NCBI GenBank assembly: GCA_942159475.1 | Contig: OW804095.1 | Coordinates: 53,968,773 to 54,032,772, forward strand | DNA from: Sthenelais limicola | Taxonomy: Eukaryota; Annelida; Polychaeta; Phyllodocida; Sigalionidae | Direction: 5' to 3' | Length of the DNA: 64,000 bases | Shown here: one piece after another, positions 1-13,002 of the stretch | Layout of the letters: each line of letters begins with the position of its first letter | Position numbering within the stretch: the stretch's first letter is position 1 | Notes under the pieces: generated by a model | Told to the model about the DNA's origin: nothing | Database searches by the model: none | The model's input: only the letters and a program-made list of their open reading frames with translations | Translations under genes and position numbers: made by a program

Positions 1-272
1 ATTCCTGGATATTGGTTACCAGGTGATAACCAATATCATCTGTAACAAGTGTTCAGTCACATATTAGAACGTTTTGATTCACTCAGTGGTAGTACAGGAG
101 AGCGAGCACCAAGTTCAATATTTAAGATAAGCATGATGGAAAATTGGACTTTAAAATTTGAATAATAATAATCACGCAGTTGTTGCTAAAATATATTTTA
201 TCTAGTGAATCAATAATAAAAAGGTTAATATAGGGTACTTAAATGTATAGTAGAATATGTAAAGTTACGAAC

Positions 273-3200
273 CTTTCTGAGGTGTTCTGCTCCTACCTCT
301 TCGTCTTGTTGTACTTTCTGACTCCCATGGGAAAGCTGAAGAACTGAATGCCAAGATGATTTCTCATTAGAACCAAGGAGGTATATATTACATATATAGC
401 GTTACAACTACTAAGTTATCACACACATCATGATGGCTATGAATTAAAAAAACATCTGAAACTTGACTAGGCTGATAGAAATCCATTGTGGGAAACATTT
501 TCTTTTTAGGTTTCCCCCGCCGAAGGCTTGTACTTGGGAAACCTTATATAGTTCACTTTTTTCACCATCTTGCCTAACGCCACTCTGAAAGAATCTGTAC
601 ATGATTGCTGGAACAGACAATGGCGGCATGTGCTGTCTTTCTCACCCACGTCTCTATGATATTATTTTTTTTAAAATTTTATTTGAGTCCAATTTCAAAA
701 CATTGATATTCTCATGAAGCTCTCATGGTACTTGTTCTACATGCGGCAAGCGAAATGAAGAACTCATTTTCCGGAGGAGGAGGGGGGGGGGGGGGCGGTG
801 CGGGGTACTAACTTCCCAACTCGTTCTTCATTTTGCAGCACGCTTCGAACTGGTACCAAAGTGGTTAATATACAATAAATATAGACTACTTTGTTTGTGA
901 GCCTTACCTTGTGTTATTAGTGGGAGGGGGAGAAAATAAATCCAGACCACGCTCATCGGCTCGGGATTTGGAATCAACAGACCTTAAATGAATAATTCCA
1001 CAAAATGTAGGAGTGGCAACATTTCATGGATAATCTGACTTACAATATTGTAATGCCAGTAAATACTATACTCTAGACATTTCAGACAGAACGGATATTA
1101 GTATACGATGTTATTATTACGAGTAATGATGACTATACTGTATATACACCTTCTAGCATGTGATGCTAAAGCTTCAAACCATTTAGAATTCAACATGGAT
1201 AAACATAGATACAAAAGTTGAATCCGACAAGGGACAAGGGACCACTACGCCCAACTGTATATAATTGTACACTACTGTACACATACTTTGTACTGTATTA
1301 TTCTTTATTCTAAGTTATTTACTTGTACTACCTACTACCTTTCTTATATATTTGAATACCAGTAATCAAAATCAAAGGAGTGCTTGGAAGAGCTGTGAGC
1401 TGTAAGCTGTAAGTATAACACTTACTGTAAATGTGACTTGGAAATACAAATCTGTTGTTATTAATAATCAGATAAATACTCACCTGAATGGGTCATCCAG
1501 TTCCACCCCAAGGCCCATATAATCACCAGCTGCAGAACCATCCGACTTAGTCGTTTTCTTATCAGATATTCCTAGCCAGTCATCGGATTTCCCATCCTTT
1601 ACAGTGGGTGATTGAGGGCCTGATTTAAGCCCAAGCCAGTCATCATTGCTCTCTTCTTTAGTAGAAGTACTGGGTTTGATACCTAACCAGTCATCATTAC
1701 TAGATTCCTTTGGACTGTCTTTTAACCCTAACCAATCTGTATCCATGCCTGATGATGTTCCTGTACCAAGTCGATCATCACCAGCAGCTTCAGGTTTTGA
1801 CTCTTTCCTCTTAATTGGTGATGATTTCTCTGGGCTACTTGAGCCAAGCCAGTCATCAGAGGGCGGTAATTCTCTGGGGATTCCACCTCGACCTCCAGAG
1901 CGGGGTCTTGCTGGAGGTTGAAGATAGTCGTCGGTATCATCGCTGGCTCTATCCCCTGGTGTTGGGGATCCGATCCTCGACAACCCCAACCAGTCCATGG
2001 GTTCTGCGTGGAAAACAATATAAAACAGGCATTAGAAATACAGTTTTTCAAGTCAACTATCCACAGAATTAGATCACAAATCTCTTACTGAAAAATTACT
2101 ACCTTTACTTGATCTGATGCGGTTATATACAAAACATATACTGGCTTTGAGAGGATACTGTTTGTTGGATATTGTAAGGTACGTATTTTCTATGTGATGG
2201 GTATTAATAGCCTACCTGTATTGGATGTTTCCTTTTTCCTAATGCTACCTTCAGACTTGGGGCGGTCAGTCTCCTGTTTTGTTGTTGGGGGCGTACTCCC
2301 AGTGGCTATGTCCAGCCAATCGCGATTGTCCTGGGCCATCATTTCCTCCAACACTGATGCAGGATTCCTGGATCGTCCAGCAGGCGCGCTACCACCTCGT
2401 GATGCAGGTTTATCATCATCTTCCTCAAACCTGATTGATACACATACCAGTGAATATATCGTCCTCAAAAATATAACTCTAAGGCTTTAATAAAAGAATG
2501 GGACTTTGTCTAGAAATAGCAACGGTGACGGCAAAAGGAATAGGAAATGGGATGGCTAGGATATTTTATAATTATATAGATTTATAAATCTTTTAAAATA
2601 ATATGTTTGGGGCGGTGGACTACAAACTGGTTGAAAATCACTCTTATTCACTGGTTGATGAATGATGAAAGAGTGCAAATATGCATTTTGTTTTGTTTTA
2701 TTATAACAGTGTGGTCCGACGTTCCGGAGATGAGATCTCCTTCCGCAGGGACTGTTACAGTTGTTGATGACTAATTTGGAGGAGGTCTTTTAAAAAATAA
2801 GAGTAATCTTAGAAGATGTTACACAGGTAAATATGTATACATACTCCCATGATACCTTAAAATAAATGGCATACCTGACAGATCGCTTAGATGATGGACG
2901 AGACCCAGGTGTGACAGCAGCTGAGGGCATGTAGCTACCAAAGTTGTAGTCATCTTCCGATGGCTCCTTGACTTTGGCTTTTGAAAAGAAGGAAATCTCT
3001 GTATATTTGCATGCTTTTATGTTATATTTAACCTGGATACAAGTGTTGTGGTTTTTATTTTTATTCAAGCATTATTCATACTATTCTTAGAAATAAATAG
3101 GCTTCTAGCTATATATTTATGAGGCTAAAAAAGATAGGATCAAATAAGATTGCAAGTCAGACACCATGAGAAACTTTTGCCAAATTTGTCACATTAATTG

Positions 3201-6200
3201 CACTGACGCATGAGAATCGGCTTAGTGGACTAGGCCCTTTATTCTAATGATGGGATACCGTCAGAAAAACCAAGCAACTACTTCCAGCAATGCAAAGTTG
3301 TTCATTGAAATAAGTTGCACCTAGTCTTGACTTCAATGTGTTGTACTAGACCATGATTCAATATTTATAACTTATTTCGGTGCTAAGAATTGGATCGACA
3401 TAAGTACTAAATGATGTTTCACATATGTTCCACATATTTAGTAAAAGCGATGAAAAATGTAAAATTGGATAACTAACTACTCGTTAAACTCAGAGGTAGT
3501 CACCTTGCTTTCTGAAAATTTCCAGATTCTAGATTAAAGAAAAAAGTATGAGAATGGAGATAATATGATTATACCTCCCTGGTATGAATCAGGTAGATGT
3601 GTCATGTTTGTTGCTGTTAAAAAATGCATTTTGCCATTAATACATACGATCTTGTTTCAAATATTTCTTGTCGAGGACGAATTCGCGCGTGCCCCCGCTA
3701 CTAGGAGCTGCTTGTTTGGTTATAGGAGAACTTCCAGTGCCAAGCAGGTCGTCCATGATGGAGCGGCCTTTGGGTGCATCTGCTGCCGAGGCTTTATGTT
3801 TGACGGCACTTGACGAATCTCGGCGAGGTGAATCATCAAATCCAAGCCCTCCCAGTGGATCTTCATCATCAAACATACTGGGCTCTGGTTTGACTGAAAC
3901 CAGGTGAAATACTAAATTATTTAGTATTCTTGTATAATTCATTTAAATCTTACTCGACGAACCGTTAACGGATGTCTCTCATAGAAAGTAAATACTTTAT
4001 TAACTCTATTGTTGTACTTGTATAGTTTAAAATCAGGCTATTCTGAGAATATTTATACTTTATGTATAAAAATGTCTATTTGTCCTGAATAAAATATTTC
4101 CAAAATCAAAATCATAGATTCAAACTCAGTAGTGTTCATAGTGGCCATTCTCAAAGCAGGATGTCCACAGACAAAACAAAATAGAGTCCATACTTAGATT
4201 ACAGAACTTCTTACATCAGAACTGAAGTGGACGGGTTACGTGAACACCTATTCTCGCTTTCAACATGCAAAGGTCTCATTTAAAAAATTCAAGACTTTTT
4301 TAACAACAATATTTTTGCTTTCTCCAGATCATGAAAGAAGTAATTAATGACTACATACTTCAACTTGTTATACAGCACTATACTGTAATACATGTATATA
4401 ATATAATATATTATATATAGAGAGAGAGGTAGGGGGAGAAACTTCAACCATATCTTAAATCACTCGGACGAAAACATTTAAATCTCCAGTTAGTCTGAAT
4501 TTAGTTTTATACCTAGACATTTACTCAAGGGATATTCATTTGCCTCATGTTATGGCCTAGTTTCAGGACTGGAAAGAAGAAGTTACATGGCGTCTATATC
4601 GAAAATGGTTACATGCAAAGCCGTAAGCCATACCTGGAGTCTTGCTACCGCTGCGAGTAGGTGGTCGATCTATTTCTAGTCTACGACCTGAAAATACCAA
4701 CTCATTTTCAACGCAAGTGAATCATTTATAATACACTTGATTTGATAGTCAATAAATCCATGATATGAAATAACTACCGATACATCTAACATCTGATGCA
4801 CCTTTTCCTTACAAGCATTTGGATAGAACAATTGGCTCTGTCAAGATTCGTAGGTAAGTTTTTAATATATAGTATGCACTTTCATACATAAGGAAAAGGT
4901 GAATTAGACTTATCAAAAAGCATCCGGGGTACCACCATGCATGAGATCTTAATAGTACTACTGACTGACATTAGATAGGAGAAAATAAGCAAACTAGCCC
5001 ACAAGATCATCAATATCTAAGCGCAATAAAACGGCTGCAAACCCCGTAGGCATTTATTAATAACGCCTGAAAACTAACTTTCTGAACTGTCAGATCCACT
5101 GCCAGGGCCGGTACGTGGTCGATCATTGTCTGACCGTGGTGATGTAGGATCTTGAGACCTCCTCCTGCCAGCTGGCTTCTGTTTTTTCGTATTTTCCCCT
5201 AAGATATCCGCCAATGGGTCATCATAGTCATCTACATCCAGTACACTAGCTTTAGCAGCTGCAGTCTTTGCAGGGGAACCTAGAATCCAAATTGTGATTA
5301 AAGAGTATCCCAAATGTTTGTTTTTTTATCAACCAACCAAAAGCAGTGGTGAAGACAATGATAAGTAGGCTACATAAGATAAGCTTGTGCATAATAACTC
5401 CACTGTTTAGTAAGTGAGGTGACCATGGAACGCTTTAATTTGAACAGACATTGAATTCTTTTGTATAGAATCATTTTCAATCAGTTCCAAAAAAAAGTAT
5501 TATGTCGTATTACTGTAAGAGTTAACTATAAAGGCACTTGGTGGAAAATCAAAAGTCAAAATCAATGAACATTTAACTAGGTGCAAACTGCTTCAATGTC
5601 AAGGACTTGGTAACCTGTAAAATAAATTTAGAAGGTCAAACCAGTCATATCTGCAGCACTGGGACCTTTGGATGGTAGCCCTCCCAGTATCAGTAGACCG
5701 TTCTCTAACGAGCTGAGTTGGCTAGCCGGGCGAGCCCTTCGTATTTTATTTCCTGGGTTAGACTTACATGGAGACCGGCTTTTGATTTCTAAAGATACAT
5801 AATTATATAATATACATCTATTAAAAGGCTTTTGCAAAAAGTTATTTGTCGAATTATTTGTTGAACCTACTGCCATGGTCTAAAGTGCCTCTCTAATTCG
5901 GTATACATCCACATTTTAAGTATACTAACTTGGCTCAGGTGTTTTTACAGGAGAAGTTGTCTTAGGAGGAGCCTTGGTGGCAGCACTTGGGGTGTAACCA
6001 GAACTCGCTTCCGACTTCTTTGGTCCAAATAATGCTGCGTCCATATCGTCAAGATCCTATAGAAATAAGAAATAATTATTCCTTTACGTGCTTCACTTCA
6101 CTATCCTCATTCTCCTTTATTCTCCACACAGTCCATGGACAGTGTAGATTATACATCCAACACCTGTTGACAATATACAACAACGTAGCAACCTGATAAA

Positions 6201-8285
6201 CCGCGGAGCTCACTGGGTTACTCCTGAGATGGCTTTTTGTTGTTGTTGTTGTTGTGACTTTTATTTGCCTATTATTTACAAAAGCGACACTATCAGCGGG
6301 AACTAAACTCCCTACATAGGGAGGATTTAAAGCCCTACCGTAGTAATATTATTTTTATATAAGCAAAGGTAACAATACTCCCTAAGGTCGACGACAGTAG
6401 GGAGGCCTTTGCAGAATTTGGTTTTAAATAGAATTAGTTATGTGCAAGCAGCACCACGCGCAAGATAGAAACATAATCAGGTTTTAAATAAAAAATAAAT
6501 GTAGTCAATAAACATAGGTGATAGTTGCTCCATGCAACGATTATAGCAATGCTTTAAAAAATACAAAGATTTTTATGCTTTGTCTATATGAAGATAATAA
6601 CGAAGCGAGTTTTTAAGGTTACAAGTGTATTGTATATGACAATACTGATGAATTAAGTCAAACTTGTAAGACCACTGTAAACCTAACAAAACGCTTTTTC
6701 TAGTACTACAGTAAATATAGTTACACAGACTACCTCGAGTACAAATCTAACACAGGGGTACTGGGGAATTTGACTTGACCTGAACGCATTTAAAGCATGT
6801 TGAACCTTATTGCTTGAATACTCGTTGAACCTTATTGCTTGAATACTCGTAAGATGTGCTGCTCAACTACATTGTAGTAATAGTAATTACAAATCATATT
6901 GATACATCTGTACAAAATGAGTATACTGTAGAAATAACTATTTAGAATATTATTATACTCCACCATTTTACATAAAATGTAAGCTCAAGGGCTACAGACG
7001 AAAACATGAACAATGCTGTTCACAGATGTACCCCTCATTTGATCTTGAATAAAAAATGTTTATGGCTTTGTGATACATAGTATAAGAACAAAATACTTAC
7101 CTCTAGGGATTTGGCTATCTGCGTTGGATCTGCTTCGGATACATCTGACATAGTATCAGCAAGTGCAGGACTCACAGGCCTAATGAATGCAAAAGCTCAA
7201 CAAGTTATACGTGATGCATCATACAACAAATATTTAACATGTGGTAAATGTAATGGGCAAATGGTGTGACATGAACAGAAGTCTTAAATGCTTTTGTAAG
7301 CACTGTCTTTTCACGAGATATATTTTTTCAAATTTGTTACATGTTTTAAAAAAAATATTTTTCAACTTACCGTCCCCTCCCAGATGGACCACGCCCCCTC
7401 CCAGCAGTCGCACGCCCCCTCTGAATAATGTATAAAGCCAGATATGAAAGTCTTATTGCTTGTTGCCTTCTATCGTACCGTTTACTCTATACTATGATTC
7501 ATATAATTTACTAACAGTATTAATATTCGTAATAAAGTTGGTAATACAGCTAGAAGCAAGTGATTGATAATAATTATAATTAATAATAGAACTAGAACTA
7601 GTTTCGATCAAAAATCAAGAAAATTGTAAATTATTAATCGACTGAAATTGTCATCTCAAATCTGTCTGCCACAACACTAATCTCAAGATCTAGCTGCGAG
7701 TGAATAAAAAGGAACCACTCACTCCTGATTTAGCCGGAGGGGTTTTTCTGGGCGCTGCAAGAAAAGAAAAGATTAAGAGTTTGATATTTTATTAACTTAC
7801 TCATGAGACATGTGAAATGTCAAGAGCGAAATGACTAAAGCATCTTTATTTTTCTGTTAGTCTAGAGCGATTTTTCCCCTTCCAAACTATTAATGAAGTC
7901 TCATTTAACAAAATTTTAATAACGATTGTCATATACATGCGAACAACTGTAGTATATCACTGTATATACACATCTGGTTTTGCAGACACCATATATCTAG
8001 AACAAATTAACGTGAAGTTAAGAAACACACAATAAGCGTTCACTGGAGCACCACAGAGCCTATAGTCACAATAAGCCCCCACTGGAGCACCACAGAGCCT
8101 TTAGTCCATATACCGACCAAAAATCATAAAGACAACCGAGTTCATATAGGTACGCTTATCTAAGCATTGAAAAATAACGTTACCAAACCAACATTCATGA
8201 CAGAATCCCCACAGATGATAAGATAAGTATTCTTACTGTCTTCTGCCAGGAGATCATTTAGAATATCGTCCATGTCGTCATCCAT
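273..8285 (-). CDS. FBF1: Fas-binding factor 1 (FBF1) homologue, 5' two thirds, 14 coding exons, runs off the left edge
   Basis: FBF1 is known as a transition-fibre (distal appendage) protein at the ciliary base. Coding exons, in gene order: 8237-8285, 7723-7754, 7371-7420, 7101-7179, 5930-6056, 5642-5788, 5079-5279, 4634-4687, 3648-3893, 2875-2977, 2216-2430, 1484-2003, 908-982, 273-343. Every border has AG/GT signals and the phases chain without a break (1,969 nt, 656 codons plus 1 nt). Recognition rests on short FBF1-like blocks: the acidic start MDDDMDDILNDLLAED, SEADPTQIAKSLEDLDDMDA, the block GRSIMDDLLGTG followed by REFVLDKKYLKQ, EDDYNFGSYMPS, and DWLGL motifs. All occur in the order known for the vertebrate protein. 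The C-terminal coiled-coil third lies outside the window. The start chosen is the first ATG after the 8,295 acceptor. The region is Ser/Pro-rich and low-complexity, so small exons could be alternatively used. Confidence 0.88.
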
Positions 8286-8295
8286 CTTGAATACT
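8286..8295 (-). other. FBF1: 5' UTR part of FBF1 exon 2
   Basis: Ten bases lie between a good acceptor (pyrimidine-rich, ending TTTCAG, read on the minus strand) and the FBF1 start codon. The acceptor implies at least one upstream non-coding exon. Confidence 0.6.
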
Positions 8296-8471
8296 CTGAA
8301 ATAGGTGAAAAGTTTAGAGTAAAGGATAATTTGATGGACGGCCTCCAGTTGATGCCACAACTTCATTCGAAAACCAAAATCTAAATCTCCTGCCTTAATC
8401 ATGGCAAGTTATGCTATAAATGTGACATCAAATAGAAAAGGTTTTGCGAAGAAATGAATTTGTGGCATTGG

Positions 8472-8656
8472 TATTGAAATATGGTTACAAAGTGCAGAGA
8501 GAAACAAGGACACGTCCTTACTGTTTGGCGTCAGTCGTACTAAGGGACGCTGAGCAAGCTTTATTTAAACAGGAAAGCATCCTGCCGTAATTAGGTCAGT
8601 GATGACACAATAGCAAAGTCGTAAAAGATACGAAACTAAAGTGAATAATTTTAACA
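8472..8656 (-). repeat. 3' LTR of the Copia element
   Basis: 185 bp, beginning TGTTAAAATT on the element's strand and ending TTTCAATA. It differs from the 5' LTR at four positions, all in its element-5' half. It is preceded on the element's strand by a short polypurine tract at 8657-8670. Confidence 0.95.
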
Positions 8657-8820
8657 CTCCTTCTCACTTGCTTGTGAAGTATCCTACATTTTAAGATTAC
8701 ACACAATTCATATTTGCTATATATATGTTTTACTCACAAAATTAGTAACAGACCCTTCAATTATCCTAGAAATACTCCTGGTATTAGCACCTTATTATTT
8801 ATCAGATCATTAGTCAGAAT

Positions 8821-11362
8821 TTAAACACAGTAGACGCTTTGCTTCTTACTTCTCCAGCTGACGGCGGTTCCACAGATCTGGAAAATGTACCCTGAGGTGG
8901 ATCTGCGGTCATTGATGTCGCCGGCCCAATCAGAGTCGGAGAAACCAAGGCAGTCGCCTGGATTTCCCTTCTCGAAGCATAGACCAAAGTCGATGGTCCC
9001 CTTCAGGTAGCGCATGACTCGCTTCACTGCCGTCCAGTGCTCGTTTGATGGTTTCGAGCAGAACATAGCTACATTACTCACAGCGTATGTGATGTCTGGT
9101 CTTATCCATGTAGATAAGTACAGTAGGCTGCCAACAGCTGATTGATACAGTGACTGGTTGACGGCCTCACTATCTTCATTAGATTTGGTGAGTTTGATGC
9201 TAGTGTCCACTGGCGTCACCACAGGTTTGGCCTCGCTCATCTTGAATTTCTCAAGCACTCTCTCAGTGTAAGCTGATTGACCCATCCAGATATTCACAGG
9301 ATTTGTCTCTTGGTCAACAGCTACACCCAAGAAGTATTTGAGTTTACCCATGTCGGTCACAGTAAACTCATCAGCGATGGCCTTCTTCACCTTCCTAATT
9401 TTGTGTTCATCTCCTGCTGCTATGATTATGTCATCAACATAGACAGCAAGAATCACCAATCCTCCTTCTGATGTGTATATACACAGGTCATTAGTAGATT
9501 GGCTGAACCCAATCTTGCACAGGTGTTCGTCGAGTGCAGCATTCCAGCAGCGTGGTGATTGTTTAAGGCCATAGATGCTCTTCTTTAGCCTACAGACGAG
9601 ATCTTCTTTGCCTCTAGCCTTAAACCCTTCTGGCTGCTTCATATACACTTCCTCCTTCAGGGTGCCATTTAAGAAGGCCGTTGTCACATCGAGCTGATGC
9701 AGATGGAGATTATCTCTTGCAGCTAGTGCAATCACTGTACGGACTGACTCTGACCTCACTACTGGACTGAAGGTCTCATCGTAGTCTAGTCCGTACTGTT
9801 GGGAAAAACCTTGTGCAACTAGCCTTGCCTTGAACCTCTCGATGGTTCCATCTGCTCCCAACTTCTCCTTAAACACCCACTGGCTGCCGACAGTCTTCCT
9901 GCCCTTTGGAAGTTGAACCAAGTCCCAGACTTGATTTCCATGGAGTGAGTCCATCTCCATTTTCATGGCATCCTGCCATTTCTTCTTGTTTGTTCCTGAC
10001 ACTGCATCTTGTAGAGAAGTTGGTTGGGGATTAGTGTGAGTCAGTTGCACCCATTCGCCATACATGTTAGGTGCTCTCCTCTCACGACGTGGCCTTTGAG
10101 CTGCTGGCTCCTCTGGCTCTATCACTTGCTCAACTTCCTCTACCACTGGCACATCTTCCTCTACCACAGACTCGTTGTCACTGCTGTCAAGGAGTATGGT
10201 TGTCTTGATAGAGCAGCTAGGCTCCCTCTTAACCACGGGTTTGGGCTCCTTCTCCACAGCAGATTGCTCCTTCTCAACCCCATGCTTTGTCTCATCAAAG
10301 ATGACATCACGGCTGAGAATCACCTTGGAGCGCTTCACATCATACAGTCTGTATCCCTTGGTAGTGGTACCATAGCCAAGAAAGATGCACCTCCTGGCTT
10401 TAGGATCGAATTTCTTCCTTTCATCCTTAGGTATGTGAGCATAGGCTAGACAGCCAAACACCCTCAGCATACCTACATGAGGTTTCTCACCAGTCAGAGA
10501 CTCATAAGGGGTCATTCCCTCAACTGCAGTGGTTGGGCTCCGGTTCCTCAAGTACACAGCTGTAGACACAGCTTCTGCCCAAAACTTCCTCTCCGCAACT
10601 CCATTTTGCTCCGGGGTTTTTGGTACAGTTAGCTCCTGTCTGATTCCTTCCTTCCTTAGATAGGCTTGAAACTCTGTTGAGGTATACTCGCCACCATTGT
10701 CAGACCGAAGTGCCTTCAATCTCATGCCCGTAGAAGTCTCTACCTGGGCTTTCCATTCCAGAAATTGATTGAACACTTGGTCCTTGTGTTTTAACACATA
10801 CACCCAGGTGTACCGAGTCTTGTCATCAACAAAGGTTAGGAAGTATTCACAGCCACTGAGTGATTTGGTACTCATCTTCCCACACACATCACTATGTACC
10901 AAACCCAACACTGCTTCACTTCTCTTTGCACCACTGGTAGGAAACTTGGTGCGATGATGTTTTCCTTGAACACATGGTTCACACACACTTACATCACCAT
11001 TCATAGCACAGTCCAGTCCAACAACCATGCTTTCTGCGTTCAGTTTCCTCATATTCTGATTGCCAAGATGTCCATATCTCTTGTGCCACAGTTCTTCAGT
11101 GGGCTTGTTCCCTCTCTGTGCCACAGCTGCAATGTGATGGTTCTCCTTACAGTTCAGATAGTAAAGATCTCCTACTCCCTCTCCTGTTACCACACACAAT
11201 CTCACCATTAGAGTCAATAAATTGGCATCCATGATGAGTAAATACAGTACGCTCTACATAGCGAGTGGCCTGAGAAATACTAAGGAGATTGAAAGAGAGC
11301 TCGGGCACATATAAGGAATTTCTCAGTTTAGCAGTCTTCACTTTACCTTCAGGGAGTTCCAT
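8821..11362 (-). pseudogene. Copia pol: protease tail, integrase, reverse transcriptase, partial RNase H
   Basis: A short upstream frame (11147-11362) carries the protease C-terminus (LYVPELSFNLLS). It is out of frame with the main 803-residue ORF by a one-base change near 11,185. The ORF shows the pre-integrase zinc region (LWHKRYGHLG, CEPCVQGKHH), integrase acids in HSDVCG, RSDNGGEYTS and PEQNGVAER, then RT with YVDDIII. It ends in a truncated RNase H (SGYIFQICGTAVSWRSKKQ). Integrase has an in-frame gap: GVAERK runs straight into FWAEAVSTAVYLRN, missing about 20 residues near 10,590. The RNase H end is missing. The catalytic residues of RT look intact, but the protein cannot support transposition alone. 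Confidence 0.9.
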
Positions 11363-11729
11363 TTCCAGTGAGACAGTCCTTCAGCTTTAATGAATACAGT
11401 TTCTTCCTCAGATGAAGCTTGTTGGCCCATGACTTCTTCTGAAACTGATCCGCTAGCTTGGTCCATACTGCGACGGGACTTGTGGGTTCTCCAACCAAAT
11501 ACAAGAGAGCTGGGTCAATTGATAGAACAATGATGGCCAAGGCTTTGTCCCATCTACTATCAAACTTTACCCTAGCATCACCATTCTCTTGAGCTGGTCG
11601 AGTTTCAGTCCCTTGTACAATATTCCACAGCCCATCCTTCATCAAGGCCATTTGGCACTGTAACTTCCATGTTGGGTAGTTACCTCCCTTGAGTGAAGAA
11701 ATAGATGCTGTATTTGCCACCATTTTCAA
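11349..11729 (-). pseudogene. Copia gag, N-terminal part, truncated
   Basis: About 126 residues with the gag start typical of the family: LKGGNYPTWKLQCQMALMKD, a WTKLADQFQKKS-like helix, and LRKKLYSLKLK. The frame then breaks at about 11,370, where a deletion has joined gag to the end of the protease. The rest of gag, its CCHC zinc knuckle and the protease active site are absent. The reading frame after the junction is shifted, so no Gag-Pol continuity remains. Confidence 0.85.
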
Positions 11730-11861
11730 TTTGAGTGTACACAGAAAACTCCAAACTTCTAAGTCACATAAAAGTTCTTTCCTGCACTCAAAAGTTCACA
11801 AAATTTAGCTCGGCATCTGCACAAAGTACTCACTGACTATTTCGTCCACAGTTGAAGGTGT

Positions 11862-11875
11862 CTGGGCCCATAACC
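11862..11875 (-). other. Copia primer-binding site (half-tRNA iMet type)
   Basis: GGTTATGGGCCCAG, immediately adjacent to the 5' LTR. It is complementary to the anticodon stem-loop of initiator methionine tRNA (CTGGGCCCATAACC) and not to the tRNA 3' end. This is the arrangement known for Drosophila copia, which primes from a cleaved half tRNA. Confidence 0.85.
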
Positions 11876-12060
11876 TATTGAAATATGGTTACAAAGTGCA
11901 GAGAGAAACAAGGACACGTCCTTACTGTTTGGCGTCAGTCGTACTAAGGGACGCTGAGCAAGCTTTATTTAAAGAGGAAAGCATCCTGCTGTAATTAGGT
12001 CAGTGATGACGCAATAGCAAAGTCGTAAAAGATACGAAACTGAAGTGAATAATTTTAACA
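11876..12060 (-). repeat. 5' LTR of the Copia element
   Basis: 185 bp copy of the 8472-8656 repeat. It should carry the element promoter. The primer-binding site directly follows it on the minus strand. Confidence 0.95.
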
Positions 12061-12065
12061 ATTGG

Positions 12066-12907
12066 ATAATATTTTATGACAAGAAATGAGCGAATCGCTC
12101 GACATATTGCGGTGCTTTACAGTTATAAATATAGGAATATTTTCTAATAATAGGTAGGAAACTGGATAGGATCGAAGAAAGTGAGTAATTTGATATTAGT
12201 TAGAAAGTCGAGAATTGGTGGGAGTATTAAGATCATGATGTAGAAGTTGATAATTCAAAACGGAAAACGTATTTGGTGTATAATTATAATTTATATGAAT
12301 ATCAATGATTGGGGGGATTAACTACCAACTGGTTGAATCACTCAAGAAATTTTATTTGTCATGAATGATGACACATTGTCTACAATTTTGCAGTTTTTAT
12401 TTTCGAAGCAGTAGGTATGTCATTTGTTTCGAAAATGTTTGTCATGTAAAGTTCTCCCATTCAATGTCACCAGAACACTTTCTTTGAAATATATGGATAT
12501 TCAGTGACCAAACACCTCAGACTGTAAAGTTACGTGAACGTCGTGTCAGATGTATTTTGATTGTGGAATGTGATTTAGCGGCCACCTCTATAGATTACAG
12601 TAGATGTGACCACCATGTCCCAGTCCCTTAGAGCCAAGTTCCCTTAAACCCGCTGAGGTAACTTCTGTTAATTAAAAGTTTCGACGACGACAACAACAAT
12701 ACGGTCACACTACTGCATCGTCGCCACCTTCGTCTTCGATGGACCGCCCGGATAAGCCGCCCCGTTCTGTACAAGTCCGGGCAGACACAACACCCCAATT
12801 ATCGATCAGGAAAATGATATTCAGCTAGTGTCACTTCTGGTACACAAAAGGTTGGTGAACATAATACACCTAAGCATTCGCCACCGTTAAAAACGACAAT
12901 ACCTTAC
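12066..12907. other. FBF1 intron 1, promoter-proximal part
   Basis: No coding exon recognised. A GC-richer patch at about 12,690-12,800 with CGACGA-type trinucleotides could be an alternative first exon, but no open frame supports it. Confidence 0.3.
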
Positions 12908-13002
12908 CTTTAACTTCGGAGGCCTTCCCCCGACGAACAAAATTAGGAAAGAAATAGATTGTCAACAAACAACAAATCAACGAGCGCCGCCATAACAGAT
13001 TC
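12908..13002 (-). promoter_or_regulatory. Putative FBF1 non-coding first exon and core promoter
   Basis: On the minus strand a strong donor (AAAG then GTAAGG) follows 12,908. Upstream of it is a GC-richer segment that contains an ETS-type site ACTTCCGG (13,003-13,010) and ATGGCGGC near 12,986-12,993, which resembles a YY1/TATA-less initiator. This matches the need for a spliced 5' UTR exon upstream of 8,295. The right border (transcription start) is a guess. An upstream ATG at 12,993 opens a 16-codon uORF. Without transcripts this remains inference. Confidence 0.45.

Larger units (their letters stand above)
8472..12060 (-). mobile_element. Copia-type LTR retrotransposon, internally deleted, in FBF1 intron 1
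   Basis: Two 185-bp direct repeats bound the element (8472-8656 and 11876-12060, four mismatches, about 2 percent). It is flanked by the 5-bp target duplication ATTGG at 8467-8471 and 12061-12065. Next to the 5' LTR is a primer-binding site, GGTTATGGGCCCAG. A purine tract (GTGAGAAGGAG) abuts the 3' LTR. The gene order gag, protease remnant, integrase, RT, RNase H is the Ty1/copia order. At about 3.6 kb it is shorter than a usual 5-kb copia element because of several internal deletions, so it is not autonomous. It shares its transcriptional strand with FBF1. Confidence 0.95.

Noticed and set aside
780..800. Poly-G run as a regulatory site
   Set aside because: It is a simple mononucleotide repeat in an intron; nothing else supports a function.
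1646..2072. ORFs on the plus strand across the FBF1 exon
   Set aside because: They are opposite-strand shadows of the DWLG-repeat exon with no domain features.
9277..11211. Plus-strand ORFs across the Copia pol gene
   Set aside because: They are antisense shadows of the retrotransposon polyprotein.
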